Shown here one piece after another: positions 25,469 through 33,031 of a stretch of 33,155 nucleotides of DNA (positions are counted from its first letter, which is position 1; each line of letters starts with the position of its first letter). Below the pieces are notes generated by a model. The model did not search any database. It was not told where the DNA came from and worked only from the letters and a program-made list of their open reading frames with translations. Origin of the DNA: Rhodopila sp. (GTDB lineage: Bacteria > Pseudomonadota > Alphaproteobacteria > Acetobacterales > Acetobacteraceae); contig JARLIN010000382.1 of NCBI GenBank assembly GCA_031291715.1, forward strand, positions 1 to 33,155, given 5' to 3'. The position numbers and the translations under genes were made by a program.

Positions 25469-26014
25469 ATGATGCCTTCGTCCCTCAAGCGGCTGGCCGT
25501 CTCGCTCAGCCCATTATTGCTGGTCGCGGCCTGCGGTCCCTCCGGCCAGCAGCGTACGGTGCAGCTCCTCGGCGAGCGCCTGCAAACCGAACTGGCGCCC
25601 GACATCGCGGCCAACCGGGCGGCATTGCAGCCGCTGCCGGACGGCGCTCAGGTTACGCTTCTCGGCTCCTCCCTGTTTCCGAGCGGAGCGAGAGCGCTGA
25701 GGGACCAGGAAACCGACGTACGCGCCAGCGTTGTCGAGGGCCTGGTGGACCCGAGCCTCGTGCAAATCGGCGTGACGGACACATCCGCGCTGCCGGCTGA
25801 TACGCGGGACACGCGGGTCCGGAACGTGACCCAATACTTGGAGGACTTCGGGCTGGGCGCATCCCTTCAACCCACTGCGCCGTCCCAGGCGATCCCACCG
25901 GGATCGGCCGGTTTAGGGCCGGCCGGGCTCACACTCACGATCAGTGTCCAGTGCCCGCAACGTCAGGGGGCGGCCGGCTATGGGACCGGTGCAGCAGAGC
26001 CGGCCTGCGATTGA
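25469..26014 (+). CDS. Lipoprotein of unknown function, weak OmpA-C-like pattern
   Basis: A 181-residue protein with a lipoprotein signal: basic MMPSSLKRLA, a hydrophobic stretch, and the lipobox LVAAC (Cys at residue 22). The residue after Cys is Gly, so outer-membrane sorting is expected. The mature part contains LPDGAQVTLLGSSLFPSGARAL, then LVDPSLVQIGVTDTS and TRVRNVTQYLEDFGLGASLQP, an arrangement like a degenerate OmpA C-terminal (peptidoglycan-binding) domain, although the usual Asp/Arg ligand pair is unclear. GCAGGAG lies 10 bases before the start at 25469. It converges on the SDR gene with a 7-bp gap. Confidence 0.75.
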   Translation: MMPSSLKRLAVSLSPLLLVAACGPSGQQRTVQLLGERLQTELAPDIAANRAALQPLPDGAQVTLLGSSLFPSGARALRDQETDVRASVVEGLVDPSLVQIGVTDTSALPADTRDTRVRNVTQYLEDFGLGASLQPTAPSQAIPPGSAGLGPAGLTLTISVQCPQRQGAAGYGTGAAEPACD

Positions 26015-26021
26015 CCGCCCT

Positions 26022-26771
26022 CTAAAGCATCACCGTCCCCCCGTCCACCGCGATCGTCTGCCCCGTCACGAACTTGCTGCCGTCGCCGATCAGCCAGGCG
26101 ATCGTGCCGACAAGGTCCGCCGGCTCCAGGGTTCGTTGGATCGATTGGCCGGAGCGGATCACCTCCAGCCCGCGATCCAGCTTTTCCCCGAGGAATTCCA
26201 CCGTCCCCTCGGTCATCACCGCGCTCGGTGCCACCGCGTTGACCCGGATCGAGTCCCGTCCCAGCTCCCGCGCCAAGCCGCGGGTCAGGCCGATCACCGC
26301 AGCCTTGGAGGTCGTGTAGTGCAGCGCGAACGGCATCCCGTACGTCGCGGCTAAGGACGCGATGTTGACGATCGATCCGCCGCCCGACTGCCGCATGCCC
26401 GGCACCACCGCCTTGCAGCAGTTCCAGATGCCCTTGACGTTGACCGCCATCGCCGCGTCCCAGTCTGCCTCGGGGATCTGGTTGAACCGGCCGCCGCGCA
26501 GCGCGCCGTACAGCGCGGCGTTGTTCACCAGCGCATCGATCCGCCCGAACCGCTCCATCGCCCGTTCCGCCATGCTGTCGGCCGAGGCGACGTCCGTCAC
26601 GTCCAGCATCACGCCGAACGCGCCGTTGCCCGCCGCCTCCACCGCCGCCGAACAGTCCGCCACGTCACCGGCCACCACATGCGCGCCGGCCTGGCCAAGG
26701 CTGGCAGCATACTCGAATCCCAGGCCGCGCGCGGCCCCGGTGATCAGCACGACTTTTCCCGCGATGCTCAT
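26022..26771 (-). CDS. Short-chain dehydrogenase/reductase (classical SDR)
   Basis: A 249-residue NAD(P)-dependent oxidoreductase. The cofactor motif is TGAARGLG (11-18), with NNAA at 83-86. The catalytic residues are S139 (VNIASLAA), Y152 and K156 (YTTSK). D35 in VVAGDVAD at the end of the second strand favours NAD over NADP. The C-terminus ITGQT-like FVTGQTIAVDGGTVML is typical of FabG-like family members. The frame is open to 27089 but the protein clearly begins at ATG 26771, where the Rossmann fold starts. The gene is divergent from the D-2-hydroxyacid dehydrogenase across 104 bp, suggesting a shared control region; the substrate is not readable. Confidence 0.93.
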   Translation of the reverse strand: MSIAGKVVLITGAARGLGFEYAASLGQAGAHVVAGDVADCSAAVEAAGNGAFGVMLDVTDVASADSMAERAMERFGRIDALVNNAALYGALRGGRFNQIPEADWDAAMAVNVKGIWNCCKAVVPGMRQSGGGSIVNIASLAATYGMPFALHYTTSKAAVIGLTRGLARELGRDSIRVNAVAPSAVMTEGTVEFLGEKLDRGLEVIRSGQSIQRTLEPADLVGTIAWLIGDGSKFVTGQTIAVDGGTVML

Positions 26772-26875
26772 GGTTACAACTCCCCAGAACCTGGCCGTGA
26801 CGATGCGACTGGTTGCCCGGCCGTGCAACATCGGGCTAACTGCCCGGCGTCGTACCGTCCAATGAAAGGCCACCA

Positions 26876-27931
26876 ATGGCGCCGAATACAAAGCGGGTCT
26901 TCTATGTGAACAACGTCGCCGCTCCGATCTACCTCGAAATTCTGGCGAAGCGGCCTGACATCCACGTGGACAAGCTGGAGAACGAGACGCCCGATTCCGT
27001 GGCCGAACCGGTGCTGGCGCACGCGCATGCGTATCAGATCGGGAGCAGCCGGCAGGAGCTGGCGATGAAGTTGCAAGGTTATGCGCCATTACTGAACCGG
27101 TGCCCGAACCTGCTGGTGCTATCGACCAACGGTGCCGGCTTCGACACGGTCAGCCTGGCCGATGCGACGGCGGCGGGGGTCGCGGTGGTGAACCAGGCCG
27201 GCGGCAACAAGGAAGGCGTCGCCGAGCACGTGATGGCGATGATGCTGGCGCTGTCGAAGCGCATCGTCATGTCCGATCACGCCATGCGCACCGGAGCCGC
27301 CTACAAGCGGCAGGCGTTCATGGGCGACGACGTCCAGGGCCGCACGATCGGGATCATCGGCATCGGCCATGTCGGCGGCCGGGTCGCCGAGCTTTGCCGT
27401 GGATTGTTCCAGATGCGGGTGCTGGCGTACGACCCGTACCTGTCGGCGGGGCAGATCGCCGCGAAGGGCGCGGAGAAGGTCGCGACGCTGGAGGAACTGC
27501 TGCGGCAGGCCGACTACGTCTCGGTCAACTGCCCGCACACCGCGGAGACTCGCGGCATGTTGGGCGCGGCGCAGTTCGCGACGATGCAGAAGCATGCGTA
27601 TTTCATTACGACGGCGCGCGGCGGCATCCATGACGAGGCCGCGCTGGCGGCGGCGCTGACGGCGAAGCAGATCACCGGTGCCGGCCTGGATGTCTGGGAA
27701 GATGAGCCGCCGCCGTCCGACCATCCGCTGCTGAAGTTCGACAACGTGGTGGTCAGCCCGCACACGGCGGGGATCACCCGGCAGTCGCGCCACAACATCG
27801 CGAAGATCGCGGCCGAGCAGATGCTGGATATCCTGGACGGGAAGAAGCCGCCGAGGCTGCTGAACCCCGAGGTCTGGCCGGTTTACAGCGACCGGTTCGC
27901 AAGGATTCTGGGTTTCCGGCCGGAAGCGTAA
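26876..27931 (+). CDS. D-isomer-specific 2-hydroxyacid dehydrogenase
   Basis: A 351-residue NAD-dependent dehydrogenase. The NAD-binding motif is GIGHVG (162-167), with the acidic D186 (AYDP) at the end of the next strand. The catalytic residues R248 (TTARGG), E277 (WEDEPP) and H296 (SPHTAG) are all present. It resembles phosphoglycerate dehydrogenase/hydroxypyruvate reductase-type enzymes without the ACT domain. The start ATG at 26876 is preceded by AAAGG. The stop codon at 27929-27931 lies in the loop of a 13-bp perfect hairpin. Divergent to the SDR gene; the two may act on the same hydroxy/keto-acid route. Confidence 0.93.
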   Translation: MAPNTKRVFYVNNVAAPIYLEILAKRPDIHVDKLENETPDSVAEPVLAHAHAYQIGSSRQELAMKLQGYAPLLNRCPNLLVLSTNGAGFDTVSLADATAAGVAVVNQAGGNKEGVAEHVMAMMLALSKRIVMSDHAMRTGAAYKRQAFMGDDVQGRTIGIIGIGHVGGRVAELCRGLFQMRVLAYDPYLSAGQIAAKGAEKVATLEELLRQADYVSVNCPHTAETRGMLGAAQFATMQKHAYFITTARGGIHDEAALAAALTAKQITGAGLDVWEDEPPPSDHPLLKFDNVVVSPHTAGITRQSRHNIAKIAAEQMLDILDGKKPPRLLNPEVWPVYSDRFARILGFRPEA

Positions 27932-27944
27932 CGGCCGGAAACCC
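27910..27944 (+). terminator. 13-bp perfect hairpin with the stop codon in its loop
   Basis: GGGTTTCCGGCCG (27910-27922), loop GAAGCGTAA, CGGCCGGAAACCC (27932-27944). The TAA of the D-2-hydroxyacid dehydrogenase is the last three bases of the loop, so the 5' arm encodes the last residues (GFRP). No T tract follows. It may act as a terminator or protect the 3' end of the mRNA. Confidence 0.55.
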
Positions 27945-27945
27945 G

Positions 27946-28049
27946 GTCCCGTTATTCCCCCAGTCCCGTCACGCCCCGTCCCGTTATTCCCCCAGCCGCG
28001 TCATCCCCCGGTCCCCCAGTCTCGTCATCCCCGGGCTTGACCCGGGGAT
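27946..28049. repeat. Degenerate tandem repeat ending in a REP-like palindrome
   Basis: GTCCCGTTATTCCCCCAG occurs identically at 27946-27963 and 27978-27995 (period 32). Related CCCAG..CGTCA..CCCCCGG units follow at about 27991 and 28015. The block ends with ATCCCCGGG - CTTGA - CCCGGGGAT (28027-28035 / 28041-28049), a perfect 9-bp palindrome of the dispersed alphaproteobacterial type. It occupies the gap between the convergent dehydrogenase and MBL-fold genes. Confidence 0.65.
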
Positions 28050-28104
28050 CCGTCCAAACACCGATGTTTGTGCCGTGACGCGTTGGGGCCGGGGGAGGGG
28101 GCGC

Positions 28105-28974
28105 CTACCTCACAAACCGATAATCAAATCCACTCCCAGCCGCCTCCACCAGTCCCACCGTCGGGCTGGGGAAGTGGATCGGCAGCACGAACGTTCCGGT
28201 TCCGGCTACCTCTCCCAGGAACCGCCGCCGCGATACCGCCGCCTCTTTCGCGTCCCAGTCGAAGATCGTGGACCACTCCGGTTCCCGGCACTGCAGCGCG
28301 TGGTGCATCAGGTCGCCCGTCACCACCGCGCGCTGGCCGCCCGACTTGATGTTCACGCAACAATGGCACGGCGAGTGCCCGGGCGTCGGCGACAGCCAGA
28401 CCGTATCGTCAAGTGTATAGTCATCATCCACCAGAAGAGCCTGCCCCGCCGCCACGATCGGCTCGCAGTTGAACCGCCAGACATCGCCCGGCGGCTGCTT
28501 GCCTTCCTTCGTCGCCTGCTCCCAGGCCGCGTATTCGCGTTTGTGGAACACGTATTTCGCCTTCGGGAACGTCGGTACCCAGCGTCCGTCGCGCAGAACC
28601 GTGTTCCAGCCGCAATGATCGATATGCAGATGGGTGCAGAACACATAATCGATCTTGTCGAACGCCAGCCCTGCCGCCTTGAATTCATCCAGCCAGCGCT
28701 GCTTCGGGAAATCCATCGGCGCGGGATAGCCTTTGTCTTCGCCGGTGCAGGTATCGACCAGGATCGTGTGATGCGGCGTGCGCACCACGAACGTCTGGTA
28801 GGTGATATACATCATGCCCGACGCCGGATCGAATATCACGGGATCGAGCGTCTTCAGATGCCGCGCCCCGACTTCCGGATCATAGGCCGGGAACATATCC
28901 GCCGGTTTGCGCCAGGGACCATCCCGCTCGATGATGCTGGTGATGGTGACGTCGCCGATTTTCAACTGTTGCAT
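28105..28974 (-). CDS. MBL-fold metallo-hydrolase
   Basis: A 289-residue metallo-beta-lactamase-fold hydrolase. Metal ligands are THLHIDH (114-120), H200 (SPTPGHSPCH), D221 (VVTGDLMHH) and H267 (VLPIHFPSP). The set and spacing resemble lactonase/organophosphate hydrolase-like members (AiiA/MPH group), so an ester or lactone substrate is plausible. No signal peptide. It lies 12 bp downstream of the amidohydrolase stop, with a GGAG Shine-Dalgarno in that gap, so it is the last gene of the cluster. The small beta-rich N-terminus (MQQLKIGDVTITSIIERDGP) is complete. Confidence 0.92.
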   Translation of the reverse strand: MQQLKIGDVTITSIIERDGPWRKPADMFPAYDPEVGARHLKTLDPVIFDPASGMMYITYQTFVVRTPHHTILVDTCTGEDKGYPAPMDFPKQRWLDEFKAAGLAFDKIDYVFCTHLHIDHCGWNTVLRDGRWVPTFPKAKYVFHKREYAAWEQATKEGKQPPGDVWRFNCEPIVAAGQALLVDDDYTLDDTVWLSPTPGHSPCHCCVNIKSGGQRAVVTGDLMHHALQCREPEWSTIFDWDAKEAAVSRRRFLGEVAGTGTFVLPIHFPSPTVGLVEAAGSGFDYRFVR

Positions 28975-28986
28975 CGGTTCGCTCCG

Positions 28987-30024
28987 TTAGATTTCGAGGC
29001 GATAGAAGCGCGCCGCGGTGCCGCTGAACAGGTCGGTCTTTTCCGCGGGGCTCGCGCCTTTCGCCAGTATCTTGCAGGCATTCCAGAAGGCGGCGTAGCC
29101 ATAGGAACCCTTGTCCACCGGGAAGTTGCTTTCGAACATGCAGCGCGACGCCCCGAACGCCTCGATGCAGGTATCGACATAAGGTTTCCAGGCCGCCGCC
29201 AGTTCCTCCGATGAGGGTGGTTCGGCTTTCGTATGGAAATCCCAGCCGGTGATCCGCATCGCCATGCCGCCCAGTTTCACGACGACGTTCGGGCACGCCG
29301 CCAGGGCCCGAATGGACTTCGACCAGTCGGCGAACACCTCGGCACGCTTGCCCTCGTACGCCCCGATCGCCAGCGGCCCACCGACATGGTTCAGGCAGAT
29401 CGTCGTCCCCGGAAACGCCTGCGCCAGGGCGGTCACGTCGCCGATCTGAGGATGATACAGCCAGGCGTCGAAGGACAGGTTCAGCGGCGCCAGGCAGGCG
29501 AAGCCTTTGCGGAACGTCTCGTCGTACATCAGCCCGGGCGGCGGCGCGTAGGCCGGGTTCATCAGGCTTTGGTCGGGGTCATAAGCGGTGATGTGGCGGA
29601 TGCCACGGAACCGCCCGCCGCCGGCGCGGATATGTGCTTCCAGCACGTCGCGGGATTTCTCGCCGTTGCGCAGATCCACATGGCCGACGATGCCGGCGCA
29701 GACTTTGGTCGGACCGTAACCGCCGGATGCGCTCATCGCGGCGACGCCGTTCACGAACTCGGTCTCGCCAACAGGACGGAACGCCTCGGGTCCGGAGACC
29801 CGGTGCATCGACCGGCACTGCACGAACACGGTCGCGACGATGTTGTGACCGCTGTTGGTGTCGGCCAGCAGGTCGTCGAGCATGTACAGCCAGTCCGGCC
29901 GCTCCCACAGATGATGGTGCGGATCGACGATCGGCAGTTCCGGTTCCAGGATCGCCTCTTTCCGGCGCGCGAGCCACTCGTCACGGACGGGAATATAGGG
30001 GCTATGGGTCGTTGTCGTGCTCAT
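28987..30024 (-). CDS. Amidohydrolase-2 family (PDC hydrolase/lactonase-like) protein
   Basis: A 345-residue TIM-barrel metal hydrolase. The HxH motif is in VDPHHHLWERP (about 33-43); later ligands are likely in LNHVGGP and near MFESNFPVDKGSYGY, both typical of the Amidohydro_2 family that contains 2-pyrone-4,6-dicarboxylate hydrolase and L-fuconolactonase-like enzymes. Cytoplasmic. A GAGGAAA Shine-Dalgarno is located 10 bases before the ATG at 30024. It follows the flavoprotein by 65 bp and precedes the MBL gene by 12 bp. Two lactone-type hydrolases in a row suggest successive ring-opening or hydrolysis steps. Confidence 0.9.
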   Translation of the reverse strand: MSTTTTHSPYIPVRDEWLARRKEAILEPELPIVDPHHHLWERPDWLYMLDDLLADTNSGHNIVATVFVQCRSMHRVSGPEAFRPVGETEFVNGVAAMSASGGYGPTKVCAGIVGHVDLRNGEKSRDVLEAHIRAGGGRFRGIRHITAYDPDQSLMNPAYAPPPGLMYDETFRKGFACLAPLNLSFDAWLYHPQIGDVTALAQAFPGTTICLNHVGGPLAIGAYEGKRAEVFADWSKSIRALAACPNVVVKLGGMAMRITGWDFHTKAEPPSSEELAAAWKPYVDTCIEAFGASRCMFESNFPVDKGSYGYAAFWNACKILAKGASPAEKTDLFSGTAARFYRLEI

Positions 30025-30089
30025 GGCGGCGTTTCCTCACGCGTTTGCCGCATTGTTTCCCGCCGCGCGCCTTCTGCCAAGAGCCGGGG

Positions 30090-31400
30090 TCAGAGTCCCG
30101 CCAGCTCCCCGACGATGACAGGCTTGGTCGGGAAGCGTGTCCGCAGCGGTTCGACGGCGGAAACCGGGACACCGCGCGCGTCGGCCAGTACCTCGATCGC
30201 GACGGGTCCGCACATCCGTCCTTGGCACGGCCCCATGCCGCAACGTGTATAGGCCTTGAGCTGGTTCATTCCCTGGCACCCGGCCCGCGCCGCCTGCCGC
30301 ACCGCGCCAGCCGTGACTTCCTCGCAACGACACACCAGCGTCGCGTCGTCCAGCCGCATCGGCCGAGGTGCGAACAGCGCATCCAACAAGGGCCGCACCG
30401 CCAGATGCCGGGCACGTTCGGCGCGCAAGGGCGCAGCCGCGTCATGTTCATTCGCCAGCCCCAACACCGCGATCCGTCCCGACAGCACCGCGGCCGCCGC
30501 TCCACCAATGCCGGCGCCATCGCCCGCGACAAGGACATTCGGAATCGAGGTCTGTCCCCATTCGTCCGCCACGGGCTGCCAGCAGCGTTGCGTATCGCTC
30601 CATGTATGGTCGCAGCCGATGGCGCGGGTCATCTGCACCGAGGGGATCACCCCATCATGCAACAGCAGCAAATCGGCGTCCGCTGTCTGCCACCCGCCTG
30701 ACGTCCGAAAGGAAACCGCCCGCAGCGCCGTTTCGCCCTCGGCACGGACCTCCGATGCGGCAACCCATCGCACCCCGGCCTGCGACAGCCGGCGCCGCCA
30801 TGCCAGGCCGCGGCGGATTTCGGGCAATGCCGCCAGCGAGACATGCCGCAGCGCCCGTACCGGCGCCAACCCGTCGGACAGGTCGATGATGCCGGCGAGC
30901 TGTCCGCCAGCGTCCAGCACCTGCGTGGCATAGAGCAGCAGCAATGGCCCTTGCCCTGCCAGCCAGGTGCGCCTGTCCGGCACCAGCCCGCCGGTCTTCA
31001 GCGCGATCTGCGCCGCGCCGACGGTCATCACGCCCGGCAGGGTCCAGCCCGGGATCGGCAACGGCCGTTCCGTTGTTCCGGTGGCCAGCAAGATCGTCCG
31101 CGCGACCACCGCATGCGCTGTCCCAGCCTCGGACCAGAACACCTGCCCGTCGGCTTCGATCGCCCAGACGGTCGCGTTCCAATGCGCCTCGACCGAACTC
31201 GCACGCAGGCGGCGGATCAGCAGCAGGGCCGCCGCCTCGTCGGCATCCTTCGCGCCGCCCGCCTCCAATGCCTGCCAGATACGCCCGCCGGGAGCCGCGT
31301 TCTCGTCCAGCAGCACGACCGACAGGCCGAGCCCCGCGGCCTCGACCGCTGCGCCGATGCCGGCAGGGCCGGCGCCGACGATCAGCAGGTCAGGGGTCAC
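30090..31400 (-). CDS. FAD/NAD(P)-binding oxidoreductase with BFD-type [2Fe-2S] domain (HcnB/OoxA-like)
   Basis: A 436-residue flavoprotein. The N-terminal dinucleotide motif is IVGAGPAGIGAAVEAAG (GxGxxG at 9-14) with D33/E34 following, then GGRIWQA. A second nucleotide domain lies in the middle, and the C-terminus has the Fer2_BFD-like cluster with C357-x-C359 (CRCEEVT) and C387/C392 (YTRCGMGPCQGRMCG). This architecture is that of the B/alpha subunits of hydrogen cyanide synthase, opine oxidase and related amino-acid dehydrogenases, which normally work with a small 2Fe-2S subunit and a DAO-type subunit; neither is in the window. The start is GTG at 31400 overlapping the upstream stop (GTGA), so it is coupled to the dihydroorotase-family gene. 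Confidence 0.9.
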   Translation of the reverse strand: MTPDLLIVGAGPAGIGAAVEAAGLGLSVVLLDENAAPGGRIWQALEAGGAKDADEAAALLLIRRLRASSVEAHWNATVWAIEADGQVFWSEAGTAHAVVARTILLATGTTERPLPIPGWTLPGVMTVGAAQIALKTGGLVPDRRTWLAGQGPLLLLYATQVLDAGGQLAGIIDLSDGLAPVRALRHVSLAALPEIRRGLAWRRRLSQAGVRWVAASEVRAEGETALRAVSFRTSGGWQTADADLLLLHDGVIPSVQMTRAIGCDHTWSDTQRCWQPVADEWGQTSIPNVLVAGDGAGIGGAAAAVLSGRIAVLGLANEHDAAAPLRAERARHLAVRPLLDALFAPRPMRLDDATLVCRCEEVTAGAVRQAARAGCQGMNQLKAYTRCGMGPCQGRMCGPVAIEVLADARGVPVSAVEPLRTRFPTKPVIVGELAGL

Positions 31401-32722
31401 CCGATGAATTTCACCAGCTTGCCCGACGGCGCGCCCAGCACCTCGTCATCGCGCATGACGATCTGCCCGCGGATGATCGTCGCCACCGGCCAGCCCGTGA
31501 TCTGCATCCCGGCGAACGGAGTCCAGCCGCAGGGCGAGGCGATCCAGGATTCCTCGATCCGCCGCTGGCGCTTCAGATCAACCAGCGTGAAGTCGCCGTC
31601 ATAACCCGCCGCCAGACGGCCCTTACCGACCGCGCCATAGACCCGAGCCGGCCCGGCACACATCAGATCGACCATCCGCGCCAGCGACAGCCGCCCGGCG
31701 TTCACATGGTCTAGCATGATCGGCACGAGCGTCTGCACGCCGGTCAGCCCGGCGGGGCAGTCCGGCCACGGCAGCAGCTTCTTGTCGCGCGGGTGCGGCG
31801 CGTGATCCGAACCGATCGTATCGACCGTGCCGTCGTTGATCGCCTTCCACGCCGCGTCCATGTGCTCCTGGCCCCGGATCGGCGGGTTCATCACACCGAA
31901 ACCCTCCAGCCGCTCATAGCAATCCGGCGCGACCTGGGTCAGGTGGTTCACCAGCACCTCGCACGTCGCGATGTCGCGGAAATCCTTCAGATAATCCAGC
32001 TCCTGCGCCGTCGAGACATGCAGGATATGCGCCGGCCGCCCGGTCTTCCGCGCCAGCGCCATCAGCCGGCGGGTGCCGAGGAACGCACACTCCTCGTCGC
32101 GCCAGACCATGTGGTTGGAATACGGATCGCCCGACTTGAACATCGGCTTGCGGGCCTGCAGGCGATACTCGTCCTCACTGTGGAACGCGATGCGCCGGCG
32201 GCCGGAGCGCATGGCCATTTCCAGGTGCTCGTCGTCCTCGATCATCAGGTCGCCGGTGGAGCTGCCGGCGAAAATTTTCACCCCGCAGACGCCGCGGCCG
32301 CGTTCCAGGGCGGGCAGGGACGGGATGTTGGTTTTCGTCCCACCGACATACAGGCCCATGTCGCACCAGGCGACGTTCTCGACATAATCCTGCTTCCACG
32401 CCAGCCGCTCGGCGTCGACGATGGAGGGGCTGGTGTTCGGCATGTCGAACACGGCCGTCAGGCCGCCGAGAACGGCGCCCTTGGTGCCGGTGGGGATCGT
32501 CTCGACCGCCGCGTTGCCGGGGTCACGCAAATGCACGTGCGGGTCGATCAGGCCGGGCAGCACATGCAGGCCGGTGGCGTCCAGCACCTTGTCGGCGGTG
32601 GCATCCGCGCCAACACCCAGCGCGGCGATCTTCCCGCCTAGCACGCCGACATCGGTGTCCTCCGAACCCCACGGCAGCACGCAGGTGCCGTTGCGAATCA
32701 GAAGGTCGAAATGCGCCGCCAT
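31397..32722 (-). CDS. Dihydroorotase-family cyclic amidohydrolase
   Basis: A 441-residue metal-dependent cyclic amidohydrolase. All active-site positions are present: HVH (62-64) in IDPHVHLRDPG, the lysine to be carboxylated K149 in GVKIFAGSSTGDL, H181 (IAFHSEDE), H235 (HILHVSTA) and D306 (IGSDHAPH). The LRDPG and KIFAGSSTG motifs are those of class I dihydroorotases, but similar enzymes (allantoinase, hydantoinase) share the fold. The position as first gene of a catabolic cluster, without other pyrimidine genes, suggests a cyclic amide substrate other than, or additional to, dihydroorotate. ATG at 32722 is preferred to 32758 because GGAAAGGA lies just upstream. Confidence 0.9.
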   Translation of the reverse strand: MAAHFDLLIRNGTCVLPWGSEDTDVGVLGGKIAALGVGADATADKVLDATGLHVLPGLIDPHVHLRDPGNAAVETIPTGTKGAVLGGLTAVFDMPNTSPSIVDAERLAWKQDYVENVAWCDMGLYVGGTKTNIPSLPALERGRGVCGVKIFAGSSTGDLMIEDDEHLEMAMRSGRRRIAFHSEDEYRLQARKPMFKSGDPYSNHMVWRDEECAFLGTRRLMALARKTGRPAHILHVSTAQELDYLKDFRDIATCEVLVNHLTQVAPDCYERLEGFGVMNPPIRGQEHMDAAWKAINDGTVDTIGSDHAPHPRDKKLLPWPDCPAGLTGVQTLVPIMLDHVNAGRLSLARMVDLMCAGPARVYGAVGKGRLAAGYDGDFTLVDLKRQRRIEESWIASPCGWTPFAGMQITGWPVATIIRGQIVMRDDEVLGAPSGKLVKFIG

Positions 32723-33031
32723 CGGTGGTCCTTTCCAGGTTCTGGGAGAGCTTACCACCGTACGACGCGACTGGTCACCGTCCGACGCGGCATAGTGAGT
32801 GGAGGCACATGGCCTTCGTGTCTTCGTGCCTTTGTGTTAAAATATCAGAACAAACCGCACGGACCTGCCCCGGCCGGCACGGTCTCCATATATCGGCAGA
32901 CGCGGGAAATCGGCGACCGCTTCAACACAAAGGCACAAAGACACGAAGAACAGTGCGCGGCATGCAAAGGCCGTCAGCCTCGACCCTCGGCGTTCCACGG
33001 TGTAGCCTGGGTGAAAGAGCGGAGGAAACCC
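32723..33031. other. Intergenic region between divergent genes
   Basis: About 309 bp without a plausible gene. It holds the upstream region of the dihydroorotase-family operon, a stretch CGACTGGTCACCGTCCGACG (32767-32786), the 25-bp inverted repeat described separately, and the Shine-Dalgarno (GGAGGAAACCC) of the next gene. No clear promoter was picked out. Confidence 0.5.
32814..32948. repeat. 25-bp near-perfect inverted repeat flanking 85 bp
   Basis: Left arm 32814-32838 (CTTCGTGTCTTCGTGCCTTT...) is the reverse complement of right arm 32924-32948 (AACACAAAGGCACAAAGACA...) with a single mismatch. The arms are AT-richer than the surroundings. The sequence type (cacaaagGCACaaagACACgaag) recurs, to my memory, in many unrelated environmental bacteria. 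The 85-bp interior has no open frame of note. The structure looks like a small non-coding mobile or REP-type element. Confidence 0.65.

Noticed and set aside
27946-28049. CRISPR array
   Set aside because: Only two exact copies, spacer-like parts are related to the repeat itself, and no cas gene is nearby.
28075-29214. 379-codon + strand frame opposite the MBL and amidohydrolase genes
   Set aside because: Shadow frame; both - strand genes have intact metal-binding motifs and Shine-Dalgarno sequences.
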